Shown one piece after another: positions 34,422 through 43,067 of a stretch of DNA of 64,000 nucleotides. A model generated the notes under the pieces. That model saw only the letters and a program-made list of their open reading frames with translations, was not told the origin of the DNA and ran no database searches. The position numbers and the translations under genes are program-made. The stretch is from Paenibacillus oryzisoli (GTDB lineage Bacteria > Bacillota > Bacilli > Paenibacillales > NBRC-103111): the NCBI RefSeq assembly GCF_001653565.1, contig NZ_LYPB01000072.1, positions 1 to 64,000 on the forward strand. The letters run 5' to 3'. Positions within the stretch are counted from its first letter, which is position 1. Each line of letters begins with the position of its first letter.

Positions 34422-35109
34422 TTAAGGCCCCAAAAGGGCGCTAAAGCCGCGCGGTGTTGCCCGCGGGCGCCGGTAGGGCCCGAAAAGGGCCTTAAAGTCT
34501 CGGCGGAAGAGGCACAGGAGTGCCTTTCGCCCGGTTAAGGCCCCAAAAGGGCGCTAAAGCCGCGCGGTGTTGCCCGCGGGCGCCGGTAGGGCCCGAAAAG
34601 GGCCTTAAAGTCTCGGCGGAAGAGGCACAGGAGTGCCTTTCGCCCGGTTAAGGCCCCAAAAGGGCGCTAAAGCCGCGCGGTGTTGCCCGCGGGCGCCGGT
34701 AGGGCCCGAAAAGGGCCTTAAAGTCTCGGCGGAAGAGGCACCAGAGTGCCGTTCGCCTGGTTAAGGCCCCAGAAGGGCGCTAAAGCCGCGCGGTGTTGCC
34801 CGCGGGCGTGGATAGGGCCCGAAAAGGGCCTTAAAGTCTCGGCGGAAGAGGCACAGGAGTGCCTTTCGCCTGGTTAAGGCCCCAAAAGGGCGCTAAAGCC
34901 GCGCGGTGTTGCCCGCGGGCGCCGGTAGGGCCCGAAAAGGGCCTTAAAGTCTCGGCGGAAGAGGCACAGGAGTGCCTTTCGCCTGGTTATGGCCCCAAAA
35001 GGGCGCTAAAGCCGCGCGGTGTTGCCCGCGGGCGCCGGTAGGGCCCGAAAAGGGCCTTAAAGTCTCGGCGGAAGAGGCACAGGAGTGCCTTTCGCCCGAA
35101 TAAGGCCCC
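34422..35109 (+). repeat. 113-bp GC-rich tandem array in the floT 3' region
   Basis: Six full units start at 34422, 34535, 34648, 34761, 34874 and 34987, exactly 113 bp apart, with a 10-bp start of a seventh at 35100. Inside each unit TTAAGGCCC pairs with GGGCCTTAA 56 nt later, enclosing CCGCGCGG- and CCCGCGGG-type palindromes. A second hairpin has a GGCAC stem, a 4-nt loop and GTGCC. A period of 113 is not a multiple of 3, so the array cannot encode a protein repeat. The unit at 34761 differs in the tetraloop (CAGA for AGGA) but keeps the stem. Confidence 0.95.
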
Positions 35110-35144
35110 AAGCCACACTCTTAACAATGGAGTGTGGCTTTTTT
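35110..35144 (+). terminator. Terminator after the floT repeat array
   Basis: AAGCCACACTC (35110-35120) pairs with GAGTGTGGCTT (35130-35140), followed by further T residues. It begins immediately after the last partial repeat unit, so the array is expected to be transcribed with floT. Confidence 0.88.
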
Positions 35145-35271
35145 CTTTTGCCTAAACTAGTCGGTTCTACGAGAGATATCAAGCGGAGTTTACTAGATTA
35201 CGATACAATAGAAGGGAGGGATGCGAGACTTCATCGCAGTATGCATAGTTTGGATAGAGGCGGGGAGAGGT

Positions 35272-36762
35272 ATGCTGGTATATAGAAAATTTCTACGTGA
35301 TCTTTTACGAAATTATATGATGGGTTCGGGTATTGCTGTTCTTGTTGTGGGTGGGGTTATTATTTCGACAACGCTCACGATTACGGGAACCGAAATGCTC
35401 CGAGTGTTTATTATTATGATTTTATCACTATGCGTCATGATGTTTGCGGAGTTCCTAATATTTCGGAGGCACATAAGACCCATTCGGGAAATGATGAGGC
35501 ACAAAAAGCCATCACTAGAGACGATTCGTGCAGCCTACTTACAGACACATCGTTTTCCTGCCTTATCAGTGATGCGGATTATGGGGCCGCACTTCTTGGG
35601 GCTATCCATTCCTGCCATGACTATGGCAAGCTTGGGAGTTGCGTGGGGGTGGTTGACTCTGCCTGCTTTTTATATTGGGCTGGCGGGGATAGGGGCGATA
35701 CTGATTGCTAGTATGCATGCTTTGCTTGAGTTTTTTACAACGGCGCAAGCCATTCGGCCCATGCTGATACATATACGTGAGTTAGGCCAACAGATTCATG
35801 GGGAAGACGTCTCGTTAGATGGACGCGTTATCGTCTCGATTCAGCGGAAGTTTCAGTTAAGTGCGTTTCTGATTGGCACGATGCCGCTATTTCTTTTTAG
35901 CTTAGCAACACAGATTCGGTTGAGTACAAGCGTGGACTCCTCCCAGTTGATTGCTGATTATTGGAAGTGGGCGGCAATTATTCTTTTGCTGGGCGTTGGC
36001 TTCTCTTCCTTGGGCGCACGCCTGCTGGCCAGTGATATTCAACAGCCAATTGAAGATTTACACCGTGTGATGAAGCAGGTACAGTCTGGTGATCTCAAAG
36101 TAAGAGCCTCTGACTTATATTCGGATGAGTTTTCGCGGTTGATTGCGGGTTTTAACCACATGGTGAAGGGGCTCGATGCCCGTGAAAAAATGAACAATCT
36201 CCTCCTGCAGAGCTATTATGCTACGCTTGCGGCAGCGCTTGATGCGCGAGATGCTTACACAGCAGGGCACTCAACACGCGTCGCGAAGTACTCCTTGTTA
36301 ATTGGTCAATCGGTTAATTTGAGCGAGCAGGAACTTGACTGGTTGTACAAAACAGCGCTGCTGCACGATATCGGTAAAATCGGCGTGCGCGATGCGGTGC
36401 TGTTAAAGGAGGGGCGACTAACCGACGAGGAGTTCGAGCAGATCAAGCGTCACCCGGACCTAGGGGAGTCGATTTTGAAACAAATTGAGCCTGCCGAGGC
36501 GATGGCTCCATTGCTTCCAGGGGTGCGCTCGCATCATGAGCGCTACGACGGTGCCGGATATCCAGACGGCCTGAAGGGCGAGGATATCCCTGTGTTCGGC
36601 CGCATCATTGCGGTAGCTGATGCATTTGATGCGATGACATCCGATCGTCCGTATCGGAAGGGCATGCCCGTAGAGAAGGCGATGGCCATTCTCGCAGACG
36701 GGAAGGGGAGCCAGTGGGATCCTCGTTTTGTCCAAGGATTCATGGATGCGTATAAAGCCTAA
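35272..36762 (+). CDS. Membrane HAMP-HD-GYP phosphodiesterase-like protein
   Basis: A protein of about 496 aa. Several hydrophobic segments in the N-terminal 260 residues are followed by a HAMP linker (about 255-310, DIQQPIEDLHRVMKQVQSGDL) and an HD-GYP domain from about 320 with HSTRVAKYS, HDIGKIGVRD, HHERYDGAGYPDGLKGEDIP and DAFDAMTSDRPYR. HD-GYP proteins hydrolyse cyclic di-GMP or related dinucleotides; all metal-binding HD residues are present here. ATG 35221 has its GGGAGGG site too close, so ATG 35272 is preferred, though its GGAG is only about 5 nt away. It follows the floT array terminator and stands alone. Confidence 0.82.
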   Translation: MLVYRKFLRDLLRNYMMGSGIAVLVVGGVIISTTLTITGTEMLRVFIIMILSLCVMMFAEFLIFRRHIRPIREMMRHKKPSLETIRAAYLQTHRFPALSVMRIMGPHFLGLSIPAMTMASLGVAWGWLTLPAFYIGLAGIGAILIASMHALLEFFTTAQAIRPMLIHIRELGQQIHGEDVSLDGRVIVSIQRKFQLSAFLIGTMPLFLFSLATQIRLSTSVDSSQLIADYWKWAAIILLLGVGFSSLGARLLASDIQQPIEDLHRVMKQVQSGDLKVRASDLYSDEFSRLIAGFNHMVKGLDAREKMNNLLLQSYYATLAAALDARDAYTAGHSTRVAKYSLLIGQSVNLSEQELDWLYKTALLHDIGKIGVRDAVLLKEGRLTDEEFEQIKRHPDLGESILKQIEPAEAMAPLLPGVRSHHERYDGAGYPDGLKGEDIPVFGRIIAVADAFDAMTSDRPYRKGMPVEKAMAILADGKGSQWDPRFVQGFMDAYKA

Positions 36763-36833
36763 TGGGTTGAGAGTGGTTGTTAGGGGCTGACAAGGGGAGC
36801 AGTACAGTAGAAGTTATAGGCTGGGGAGTAGCA

Positions 36834-36940
36834 ATTAGTAACAAGTAGCAGTACTAGTAATAGTACTAGTAATAGTAATAGTAATAGTAATAGTAATAGT
36901 AATAGTAATAGTAATAGTAATAGTAATAGTAATAGTTAAA
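36834..36940. repeat. AGTAAT hexanucleotide tract
   Basis: About 15 copies of a TAGTAA-type hexamer, clean between about 36855 and 36936, with degenerate copies on the left. Not coding in any frame with a ribosome binding site. Confidence 0.9.
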
Positions 36941-37010
36941 GTAGAATCGCAGTTGTAGAAGTAAATAGAGATAGATGCAGTGCATCTGGCGAGTTATGTG
37001 GTGAACTAAA

Positions 37011-37192
37011 TGGAAAACATACAGCTATTTCAACAGAATTGTATTGAATTAGACGAATAGATGGAAAAAGTACAGCTAATATAGCCAGAACCGGTGATAA
37101 CTCAGGTTTGGGGAGGAATTAACTGTAGAAAATCCAGCTATTCTCTCAAATGAGTGAAAATCAACCAATATAGCTACATAAAATCCAGTTAA
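37011..37192. repeat. Palindromic 51-bp-period element, copy B
   Basis: Forward units TGGAAAACATACAGCTA at 37011 and TGGAAAAAGTACAGCTA at 37062, and reverse-type units beginning at 37119 (TTAACTGTAGAAAATCCA) and about 37168. Spacing 51, 57 and about 50 bp. It lies in the 684-bp gene-free stretch 36763-37446, between the AGTAAT tract and the GTAGCA tract. Confidence 0.85.
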
Positions 37193-37221
37193 ATTAGTTA
37201 AGTGGCGGAGACGTTAGGAGC

Positions 37222-37332
<111 letters not shown>

Positions 37333-37396
37333 GCAAAAGAAGACGTAGCAGTAACAGCAGCAATAACGATTGCTCGGACACACCAGCGCAGCCGAA

Positions 37397-37443
37397 ACAA
37401 CAAACAACCCGCCCCGTCCAAAAGGACCAGCGGGTTGTTTGTA
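37397..37443 (-). terminator. Terminator of the ECF sigma/anti-sigma operon
   Basis: ACAAACAACCCGC pairs with GCGGGTTGTTTGT, with inner arms GTCC/GGAC around AAAA. It lies within 5-50 bp of the anti-sigma gene stop. Confidence 0.75.
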
Positions 37444-37446
37444 TTT

Positions 37447-38793
37447 CTAGTGGGGTTTGGTTTGTGTTTCTGTTTGCAGTCCTACAGCAGAACCAATGGC
37501 GCCCAGGGGTTTGGAATCTATATCCGTGGACAGGTACCGCCCGACTTTGTCGATCCACTCCTGGACGTAGTGATCTGTGGCCCACTGTGCCATGACAAGC
37601 TGTTCACCGGGCTCTAGATCTAAGGTAAGCTGGGGAATGCTGCCCGGTGGTTGACCGTAGGAGTAGAATTTGAGCGTATCTCCCTCGAAGATGACGAGCA
37701 TATCGTCCAAGGGGGAGGTTAACGCATCCGTAGCCTTCGGCCACGAGGACTTAATGTTGCTCCAAGAGCAACAGATATCATCGTGATTAACGACTTTATC
37801 CGGTAACTGGCGCGGGAAATCACGCAGTACGTAAGAGTCCGGTTTGGATAAACTGGATTTAGGTGTTTCAGCCACTTTGCCAACCCATTGTCCGGGCTCA
37901 CGTTGTACGGTCCAACTCTGTCCTGAGACTTCGCTCAAAGCATTGTCGCCCATGCTCGACATCCTTGCAAGATCGGTACTCGTGCTTGCGCCAAAGATAT
38001 CCATTAAGGATACATGGTTCTTGTCCACAGGTTTTTTGTAAAATTGCATGGTTCGAGCTTCTTTCAATTGCGGAAGTGTACGCACCCAAATGCGATCTGC
38101 AACATAGGGGGCATTGCCATTCCAAGCGGCCTCTGACTCGGCAATAGAGACGTATTGGTTACCTGCAAACAAGAGTGTTTCTACACGATTAAACTCTTGA
38201 TCTTCTGGCTCGGTAAGGCGTTCTTGTTTGACAGGTTGATCGGCCAAATGAGCAGTCAAATAGTGAGACTCACCCTTGTTGGTTATATGTGCGAGGGAGT
38301 CGATTTTCCAGAAATTTTGCTTATACGGCATCAAAATGCCAGTGCCCTCGGAGGTTTTCTGCAACTGCCCGCGAACGGGTGCAACAAGCATCGTCCGATA
38401 GGTACTATAGCGAAGCGGCGATAGCGTGCGCCCTTGACCACCGTTAGTGCCAGGCTCATGCTCAGTCCGTAAACCAATAAGCAAGGCGGTGTTGATGGGT
38501 GCAGGAGGGGGCGTGGAAACAGTAACTGCATCCGCCATCATTTTGCTTTCAATAGCAGCAGCTTCACTCTGCGTATGCATCGTATGCCATGGGAAAAGAA
38601 CTACAACAGCCAAGACTGTACCTAAACCAGCAACACAGAGGAGAGGCTTTACCTTAGATTTATTGCGTTCTTTCTTTTGAATCGTTTGCTCAATGTCCTG
38701 TTGAAGCTTGGAGGTGAACCCCTTCTGCACGAGAGGCCCATCTTCCAATTGCTTCTGGAAGTCATCCGGCTCAGGAGTGTTCAAGCGCTTCAC
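37447..38793 (-). CDS. Putative anti-sigma factor/regulatory membrane protein of the ECF operon
   Basis: A 448-aa single-pass membrane protein. The N-terminal 48 residues are cytoplasmic and charged (FQKQLEDGPLVQKGFTSKLQQDI), followed by one transmembrane helix (about 50-68, PLLCVAGLGTVLAVVVLFP) and a large extracytoplasmic domain with no recognised fold. The start lies inside the end of the ECF sigma gene (23-bp overlap), the usual sign of a sigma/anti-sigma pair. There is no zinc-binding HxxxCxxC motif, so it would be an atypical anti-sigma factor. The assignment rests on topology and gene order. Confidence 0.7.
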   Translation of the reverse strand: MKRLNTPEPDDFQKQLEDGPLVQKGFTSKLQQDIEQTIQKKERNKSKVKPLLCVAGLGTVLAVVVLFPWHTMHTQSEAAAIESKMMADAVTVSTPPPAPINTALLIGLRTEHEPGTNGGQGRTLSPLRYSTYRTMLVAPVRGQLQKTSEGTGILMPYKQNFWKIDSLAHITNKGESHYLTAHLADQPVKQERLTEPEDQEFNRVETLLFAGNQYVSIAESEAAWNGNAPYVADRIWVRTLPQLKEARTMQFYKKPVDKNHVSLMDIFGASTSTDLARMSSMGDNALSEVSGQSWTVQREPGQWVGKVAETPKSSLSKPDSYVLRDFPRQLPDKVVNHDDICCSWSNIKSSWPKATDALTSPLDDMLVIFEGDTLKFYSYGQPPGSIPQLTLDLEPGEQLVMAQWATDHYVQEWIDKVGRYLSTDIDSKPLGAIGSAVGLQTETQTKPH

Positions 38794-39346
38794 GCTCCTT
38801 CAGATTAAGAACCTTCAGTCTGGCGTGGTGAAGTCTGGATTTAACGGTTCCTTCCGAAATATCCAGAATCGCTGCCATTTCCTTAGTTGTCATCTGATAA
38901 TGTGCGTGAAGAATTAATATTTCTCTATATTTTGCGGATAAAGACATGACCTTCTGCCAAATTTCACTTGCATATAAATTCTCAACGGCTTCGGTTTCAG
39001 CTGAGCTTGCGGTGCCGCCGGATTGTACGAATCCAACCAGAGTCACCTTGCGCCAGAACGCTTTGCGCATATGATCATAAGCCGTATTGCGGGTTATAGT
39101 AAGCAACCAAGTTTTGACCGCAGCTTCACCACGGAAAGTTGTCAGGTTGCGATATACTTTTAAGAAAGCATCCTGTGCAATATCGTCGGCTGCATCTTTA
39201 TTACGACAAATACTGAAGGCATAATTCCACACATCATTCCCGTAGGTTTCCATTAAATTACGAAGGATTACCTTCTGATCTGTTGTTTCTGCGATGTACT
39301 TCAAATAATCAAATACATGGACACCGGTCGTTTCCAATTCTCTCAC
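38771..39346 (-). CDS. ECF-type RNA polymerase sigma factor
   Basis: A 191-aa extracytoplasmic-function sigma factor. Region 2 runs from VILRNLMETYGNDVWNYAF through DAADDIAQDAFLKVYRNL to TFRGEAAVKTWLLTITRN; region 4 is LSAKYREILILHAHYQMTTK with the helix-turn-helix MTTKEMAAILDISEGTVKSR. Start is uncertain: GTG 39346 has GGAGAGG directly adjacent, while TTG 39337 lies 8 nt from it. A typical ECF autoregulatory promoter sits immediately upstream. It is paired with a membrane anti-sigma candidate, so it should respond to an envelope signal. Confidence 0.92.
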   Translation of the reverse strand: MRELETTGVHVFDYLKYIAETTDQKVILRNLMETYGNDVWNYAFSICRNKDAADDIAQDAFLKVYRNLTTFRGEAAVKTWLLTITRNTAYDHMRKAFWRKVTLVGFVQSGGTASSAETEAVENLYASEIWQKVMSLSAKYREILILHAHYQMTTKEMAAILDISEGTVKSRLHHARLKVLNLKEREALEHS

Positions 39347-39356
39347 CTCTCCTATA

Positions 39357-39384
39357 TAGACGCATCTATTGCTGAAAAGTTCAC
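39357..39384 (-). promoter_or_regulatory. ECF-type autoregulatory promoter
   Basis: Minus strand: a TGAAC element (near 39384-39380), a 16-bp spacer and CGTCTA (39362-39357). This matches the AAC...CGTC pattern of ECF promoters. The predicted transcription start would lie only a few bases before GTG 39346. Confidence 0.65.
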
Positions 39385-39628
39385 TATCCGAAATAAAAAC
39401 TTTACTTACATCTTTCGTAAGACATTGCCCCTTTGTGCCTCATCAGAGCGTATTCTTGGGAGAAACGCTTCATGCCCAATAACTAGATCGTGATCGGCAG
39501 GAAAATATACCTAGGAAAGAGAAACAATAACAGAGTAAAACTAGAACGTATGCGGACTTGCTTGACAACGGAGCGATTTTGCACGCAATATGAAGGAAGG
39601 ACTAGATCCTTCGGAGAGGAAGAACAGC

Positions 39629-40078
39629 ATGAATTTCGTTGAGCACATTGCAGATCATTTGCGATCCGGTCAAATCAGCAATTATCCGCAGCCGATTGCC
39701 CTGAACTTAGGCTTAGTGTACACTGTGAAGCTAGAAGACAAGAAGACAAATTTAATTTGGCTTCCTTATGAATATACAGGCTTAGCCTACATAGACATGG
39801 GTCTGCAGGTGAATGTTTACCCCTATTATCGAGGTACAATTATTGAAGAAATCGAGCTTTCCCGAGGAACGGATCTGTATAAGCCACAGACGGAAGAAGC
39901 GTTCACTAAGACGCTCTATACGAAGGCATATGAGTTGCATCAACTGCTGCAGGATGAGTCTTACAGCCATTTACAGGGAAGTGCACCCGATTATTTAGCT
40001 AAAATGATGTATATTGTCGATTGGATGCGCTATTATAATTCAGCCAAAGCAGTAGCAGGGGCCAAAAAGAAAATATAA
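39629..40078 (+). CDS. Hypothetical soluble protein
   Basis: A 149-aa cytoplasmic protein of no recognised family. ATG 39629 is chosen because GGAGAGGA lies upstream at a normal distance; an earlier ATG at 39590 has none. The sequence is ordered-looking: AIALNLGLVYTVKLEDKKTN-type beta segments, a central TEEAFTKTLYTKAYELHQLL helix and an aromatic C-terminal part (MMYIVDWMRYYNSAK). No signal peptide or Cys. It stands alone, with a weak terminator downstream and an ECF operon divergent upstream. Confidence 0.75.
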   Translation: MNFVEHIADHLRSGQISNYPQPIALNLGLVYTVKLEDKKTNLIWLPYEYTGLAYIDMGLQVNVYPYYRGTIIEEIELSRGTDLYKPQTEEAFTKTLYTKAYELHQLLQDESYSHLQGSAPDYLAKMMYIVDWMRYYNSAKAVAGAKKKI

Positions 40079-40086
40079 TTGCATAT

Positions 40087-40133
40087 ACCCTATCGGATCT
40101 TGCTTTCTACCTAGTGGAGAGTAGGGTCTTTTT
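40087..40133 (+). terminator. Probable terminator of the hypothetical gene
   Basis: ACCCTA (40087-40092) pairs with TAGGGT (40122-40127), followed by CTTTTT. The stem is short and the loop long. Confidence 0.5.
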
Positions 40134-40286
40134 GGTCTTTATATGGCTATAGACCCAGTTAAGGTGGGCTAACATTGCTTTAATGAATGGGCTTTTTAGC
40201 ATGTTCTCAAAGGCTAGTAGAAGGCTTATCCTAGAGAATGGCAGTTGTTGGTGCCGAAATTTAGCACAGAAGCGGAGAAATTGGCG

Positions 40287-41516
40287 ATGAAACGATGGAA
40301 TAAATGGCTGACCATAGCGACGATCGGTTGTCTATTAACAATAGGTGGTCTGCAAGGTAGAAGTGAGGCAGCGGGCTTTAAGGATATCGGGGGACATTGG
40401 GCAGAGCAGACGATTGATCAAATGGCACAGCAGGGCTTATTGGATGGCTTTCCAGATGGAACATTCCGACCGGACGAGACCGTTACCGCAGACCAATTTG
40501 TGAAAATTGTACTGCTAGCCTTTACAGATAAGTTCCCGAATGGGGAACGGAAGTGGAAGACTAGCTTTTTACAAACGCTGAGCGCCGGTAATCAAAATAT
40601 TTTAACGCAAGACTACCGAGATTTCACGTTTAAGCCGAACACGGTTGGTTATTGGGCGAAACCGTATTTGGATCTGGCAAGTGATCTTCATTTTATTAGC
40701 AAAGGGCAATTCAGTGATTATAAAACTTCCCTGAAGCGTGAAGATGTTGCGGAGATTTTGTACTATTTATTGAAGGAAACGGAGTACTTGGAGGACGAAA
40801 CGTATAGTCTTAGCGCAGCATCTCATTTCGGGGATTTACAGAGCGCAACGAGCAGGCAGCAGAAATTTATTGGAGAGTCGATGACGAAGGGAATCATGGA
40901 AGGGTATCCGAATGGCTATTTCGGGGTAGGCCAATATGTGACACGCGCGGAAGCATTGCAAATCATTACACGTTTGCAGACGAAGTCGAAGCGCATCTCC
41001 GTAAAGAACGATAATAATGCCTTCATTAAAGTCGTGCCGACCAAGGATGGCAGCTACAAGAAGTTGGTATTCCCAGATGAGCGCATGCTGCAAGCTTACG
41101 AGGTAATGGAGCAGGCGGGCAAGCTGCGTGGCACGAATTACGATCTGCAAGAGACGACACTCCGTCTATTCCGGAATGCAGAAGCCAAAGCTCAGTCGCT
41201 GAGCGGGGCAACGGTGGAAGCGCGCAATAGCAATGAAGCTTCGCTCTGGTTAGATCCACAGTTTGCAACGTATGGCGTCACTGTGCGACTAGAGGATGGC
41301 GTCCTTGCTCGTAATACGGAGAGTATACGTAAGTTTACGGATTTCCTTTTTGGATATGATGCGGACATCTTCTATCGCCAATTTACAGATGCATGCGCGC
41401 GTGCAACGGCGAAAGGTATTCTCGAAACGACGACAACACAAATCGGCAACTACTCGGTAGAAACACGATTGGAGTCGGATGGGAAAACGATCGTTTTCTC
41501 TATTATTCATGCTTAG
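40287..41516 (+). CDS. SLH-domain secreted protein
   Basis: A 409-aa exported protein with N-terminal SLH domains. ATG 40287 (GGAG 9 nt upstream) gives a clean signal peptide MKRWNKWLTIATIGCLLTIG ending near GRSEAA; the longer frame from 40245 would bury it. SLH-type motifs are FKDIGGHWAEQTIDQMAQQG with LLDGFPDGTFRPDETVTAD, a central degenerate copy with GYWAKPYLDLASDL, and MEGYPNGYFGVGQYVTRAEA. The C-terminal 170 residues are an unassigned domain. Probably bound to the secondary cell wall polymer. Confidence 0.88.
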   Translation: MKRWNKWLTIATIGCLLTIGGLQGRSEAAGFKDIGGHWAEQTIDQMAQQGLLDGFPDGTFRPDETVTADQFVKIVLLAFTDKFPNGERKWKTSFLQTLSAGNQNILTQDYRDFTFKPNTVGYWAKPYLDLASDLHFISKGQFSDYKTSLKREDVAEILYYLLKETEYLEDETYSLSAASHFGDLQSATSRQQKFIGESMTKGIMEGYPNGYFGVGQYVTRAEALQIITRLQTKSKRISVKNDNNAFIKVVPTKDGSYKKLVFPDERMLQAYEVMEQAGKLRGTNYDLQETTLRLFRNAEAKAQSLSGATVEARNSNEASLWLDPQFATYGVTVRLEDGVLARNTESIRKFTDFLFGYDADIFYRQFTDACARATAKGILETTTTQIGNYSVETRLESDGKTIVFSIIHA

Positions 41517-41728
41517 TGCGAGGGACTAACCCTTGCTAGAGCAGCATCTCCTAAGAAAGCACAGAGCGAACGCCAATTAGGGGGCAAAAATAAGCGTAAT
41601 CCAGGACAATTGGCTGAAATAGCTGATTGTCCTTTGTTGTGTGTAACCTCATTGGGGGCACACCTTTGGCGGTAGGCCATTCATTTGGTATGATGAGAAG
41701 TAGACTAGGCAGAAGAGGATGATGACAG

Positions 41729-42220
41729 ATGTTTGCGAAATCGAATTACAGTGGAACAAGAGAAGAACAATATACCTTGCTGATTGGGCAAGTTCACGCG
41801 TTAATACAGGATGAACCGAATCGTATTGCGAATCTGGCGAATGCATCCGCCTTGCTGGGGCAATTCTTAGAGGACATCAACTGGGTAGGATTCTACTTGG
41901 TGGATGAGCAACTGGAGCGGAAGGAGCTTGTGCTTGGACCTTTCCAGGGATTACCGGCTTGTGTGCGAATTCCTTTTGGAAAAGGGGTGTGCGGTACAGC
42001 TGCTGAGCGCATGGAAACTGTGCTTGTTCCTGATGTCCACGCTTTTCCGGGACATATCGCTTGTGATGCAGCTTCGCAATCGGAGATCGTGATCCCAATT
42101 GTGGTGGGAACTAAACTTGTCGGAGTGCTGGATATCGACAGCCCAAGCCTCAATCGGTTCGATGACGTTGATCAACGCTATCTGGAGCAGTTTGTGCAGA
42201 AGCTTGCTGCTGCGTTGTAG
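41729..42220 (+). CDS. msrC: Free methionine-(R)-sulfoxide reductase, GAF fold
   Basis: A 163-aa GAF-domain enzyme (fRMsr, YtsP-like) that reduces free methionine-R-sulfoxide with thioredoxin. The three family cysteines are present as Cys78 (LPACVRIPFG), Cys88 (GKGVCGTA) and Cys112 (GHIACDAAS). Their spacing of 10 and 24 residues matches E. coli fRMsr exactly. Further conserved parts are WVGFYLVD and VGVLDIDSP. It stands alone before an 847-bp gene-free region. Confidence 0.93.
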   Translation: MFAKSNYSGTREEQYTLLIGQVHALIQDEPNRIANLANASALLGQFLEDINWVGFYLVDEQLERKELVLGPFQGLPACVRIPFGKGVCGTAAERMETVLVPDVHAFPGHIACDAASQSEIVIPIVVGTKLVGVLDIDSPSLNRFDDVDQRYLEQFVQKLAAAL

Positions 42221-42355
42221 TCGTAGACATCTAATGGGTACGCTCGCATAAGTCGGAGTCGAGTAACGATGGATGGGATGCTGGTTGGAATTATGTCGAC
42301 GCGAGTGGTCGGTAGTGAACAGGGAATAGTTGGGTTTCAAAGTAAATGGAGAATA

Positions 42356-42535
42356 GTGGTAGTAAAGGTGAGCGGTAAACAGTCACAGCGGAGAATGATA
42401 GTAGAGAGTAACGGTAGAGAGTAACAGTAAACAGTGACAGTAGAGAGTAACAGTAGAGAGTGACAGTAAACAGTAACAGTAAACAGTGGAAGTAGAGAGT
42501 AACAGTAGAGAGTAAATAGTAAATAGCAACCAGCA
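42356..42535. repeat. Degenerate AGTAACAGTAGAG/AGTGACAGTAAAC tract
   Basis: About a dozen imperfect 14-15-bp units built from AGTAACAGT, AGAGAGT and AAACAGT pieces. The minus-strand frames through it are Leu/Ser/Tyr/Val-rich low-complexity sequences, not genes. Confidence 0.8.
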
Positions 42536-42598
42536 ACGGTAACATCCAATAACAAATAACCATTCAATAACCAATAGCAACACCCTGCGCCGAATAGT

Positions 42599-42787
42599 GA
42601 ATAGATGGAAAAAGTACAGCTATTTCTCGCTAATTCAATGATCTAAAGTGAATAGATGGAAAATATACAGTTAAATTCTAGTATTTAGCTTCAAAACGGC
42701 GGAGAAGTCTGGATTAACTGTAGGTTTTCCATCTATTTCGCGTTTTCAGCGAAAATGAGCTGAATTAGCTGTAGTTTTTACAGCTAG
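42599..42787. repeat. Palindromic 51-bp-period element, copy C
   Basis: Forward units TGGAAAAAGTACAGCTA at 42606 and TGGAAAATATACAGTTA at 42657; reverse units TTAACTGTAGGTTTTCCA at 42714 and TTAGCTGTAGTTTTTACA at 42765. Spacing 51, 57 and 51 bp. The cleanest of the four copies. Confidence 0.88.
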
Positions 42788-42796
42788 TAGGCTCGG

Positions 42797-43015
42797 CATG
42801 GTGAGACAAGGCACGGTACTCATCGGTATGGCCGCACCCAGCCGCACCGAGCATTGCTGCCCGTCGCCGCGAAAGGCTCTACCCCGCCGCGCACCGATGC
42901 ATCCTACCCGCTGCGCCGCACCCCGCTGCCGTATCTAGCCTGCATCGCTAGCCTGCCGCGCTGGAGTACACCCCGCGCCTGCTCGCGCGATAACCCGTGC
43001 ACCGTCGCAACGCAC
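42797..43015. other. GC-rich gene-free block
   Basis: About 220 bp rich in GCCGC and CCGCAC, with a composition far above its AT-rich surroundings. No frame has a ribosome binding site or recognisable product. It may be a remnant of foreign or decayed coding sequence. Confidence 0.5.
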
Positions 43016-43021
43016 TATAGT

Positions 43022-43065
43022 ACAAAGAACCGCTAGCTGCTTAAGCAGTCGGCGGTTCTTTGTTT
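43022..43065 (-). terminator. Terminator of the LuxR-type gene
   Basis: ACAAAGAACCGC pairs with GCGGTTCTTTGT around a loop that contains CTGCTTAAGCAG. It ends 3 bp before the stop of the gene at 43068. Confidence 0.75.
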
Positions 43066-43067
43066 CA

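Noticed and set aside
34422-35109. Possible repeat-containing protein or CRISPR array
   Set aside because: A period of 113 bp changes frame every unit, the open frames have no ribosome binding site, and there are no unique spacers.
42291-42583. Overlapping minus-strand Leu/Ser/Tyr/Val-rich frames
   Set aside because: All three frames stay open because of the AGTAACAGT repeats; composition is repeat-driven.
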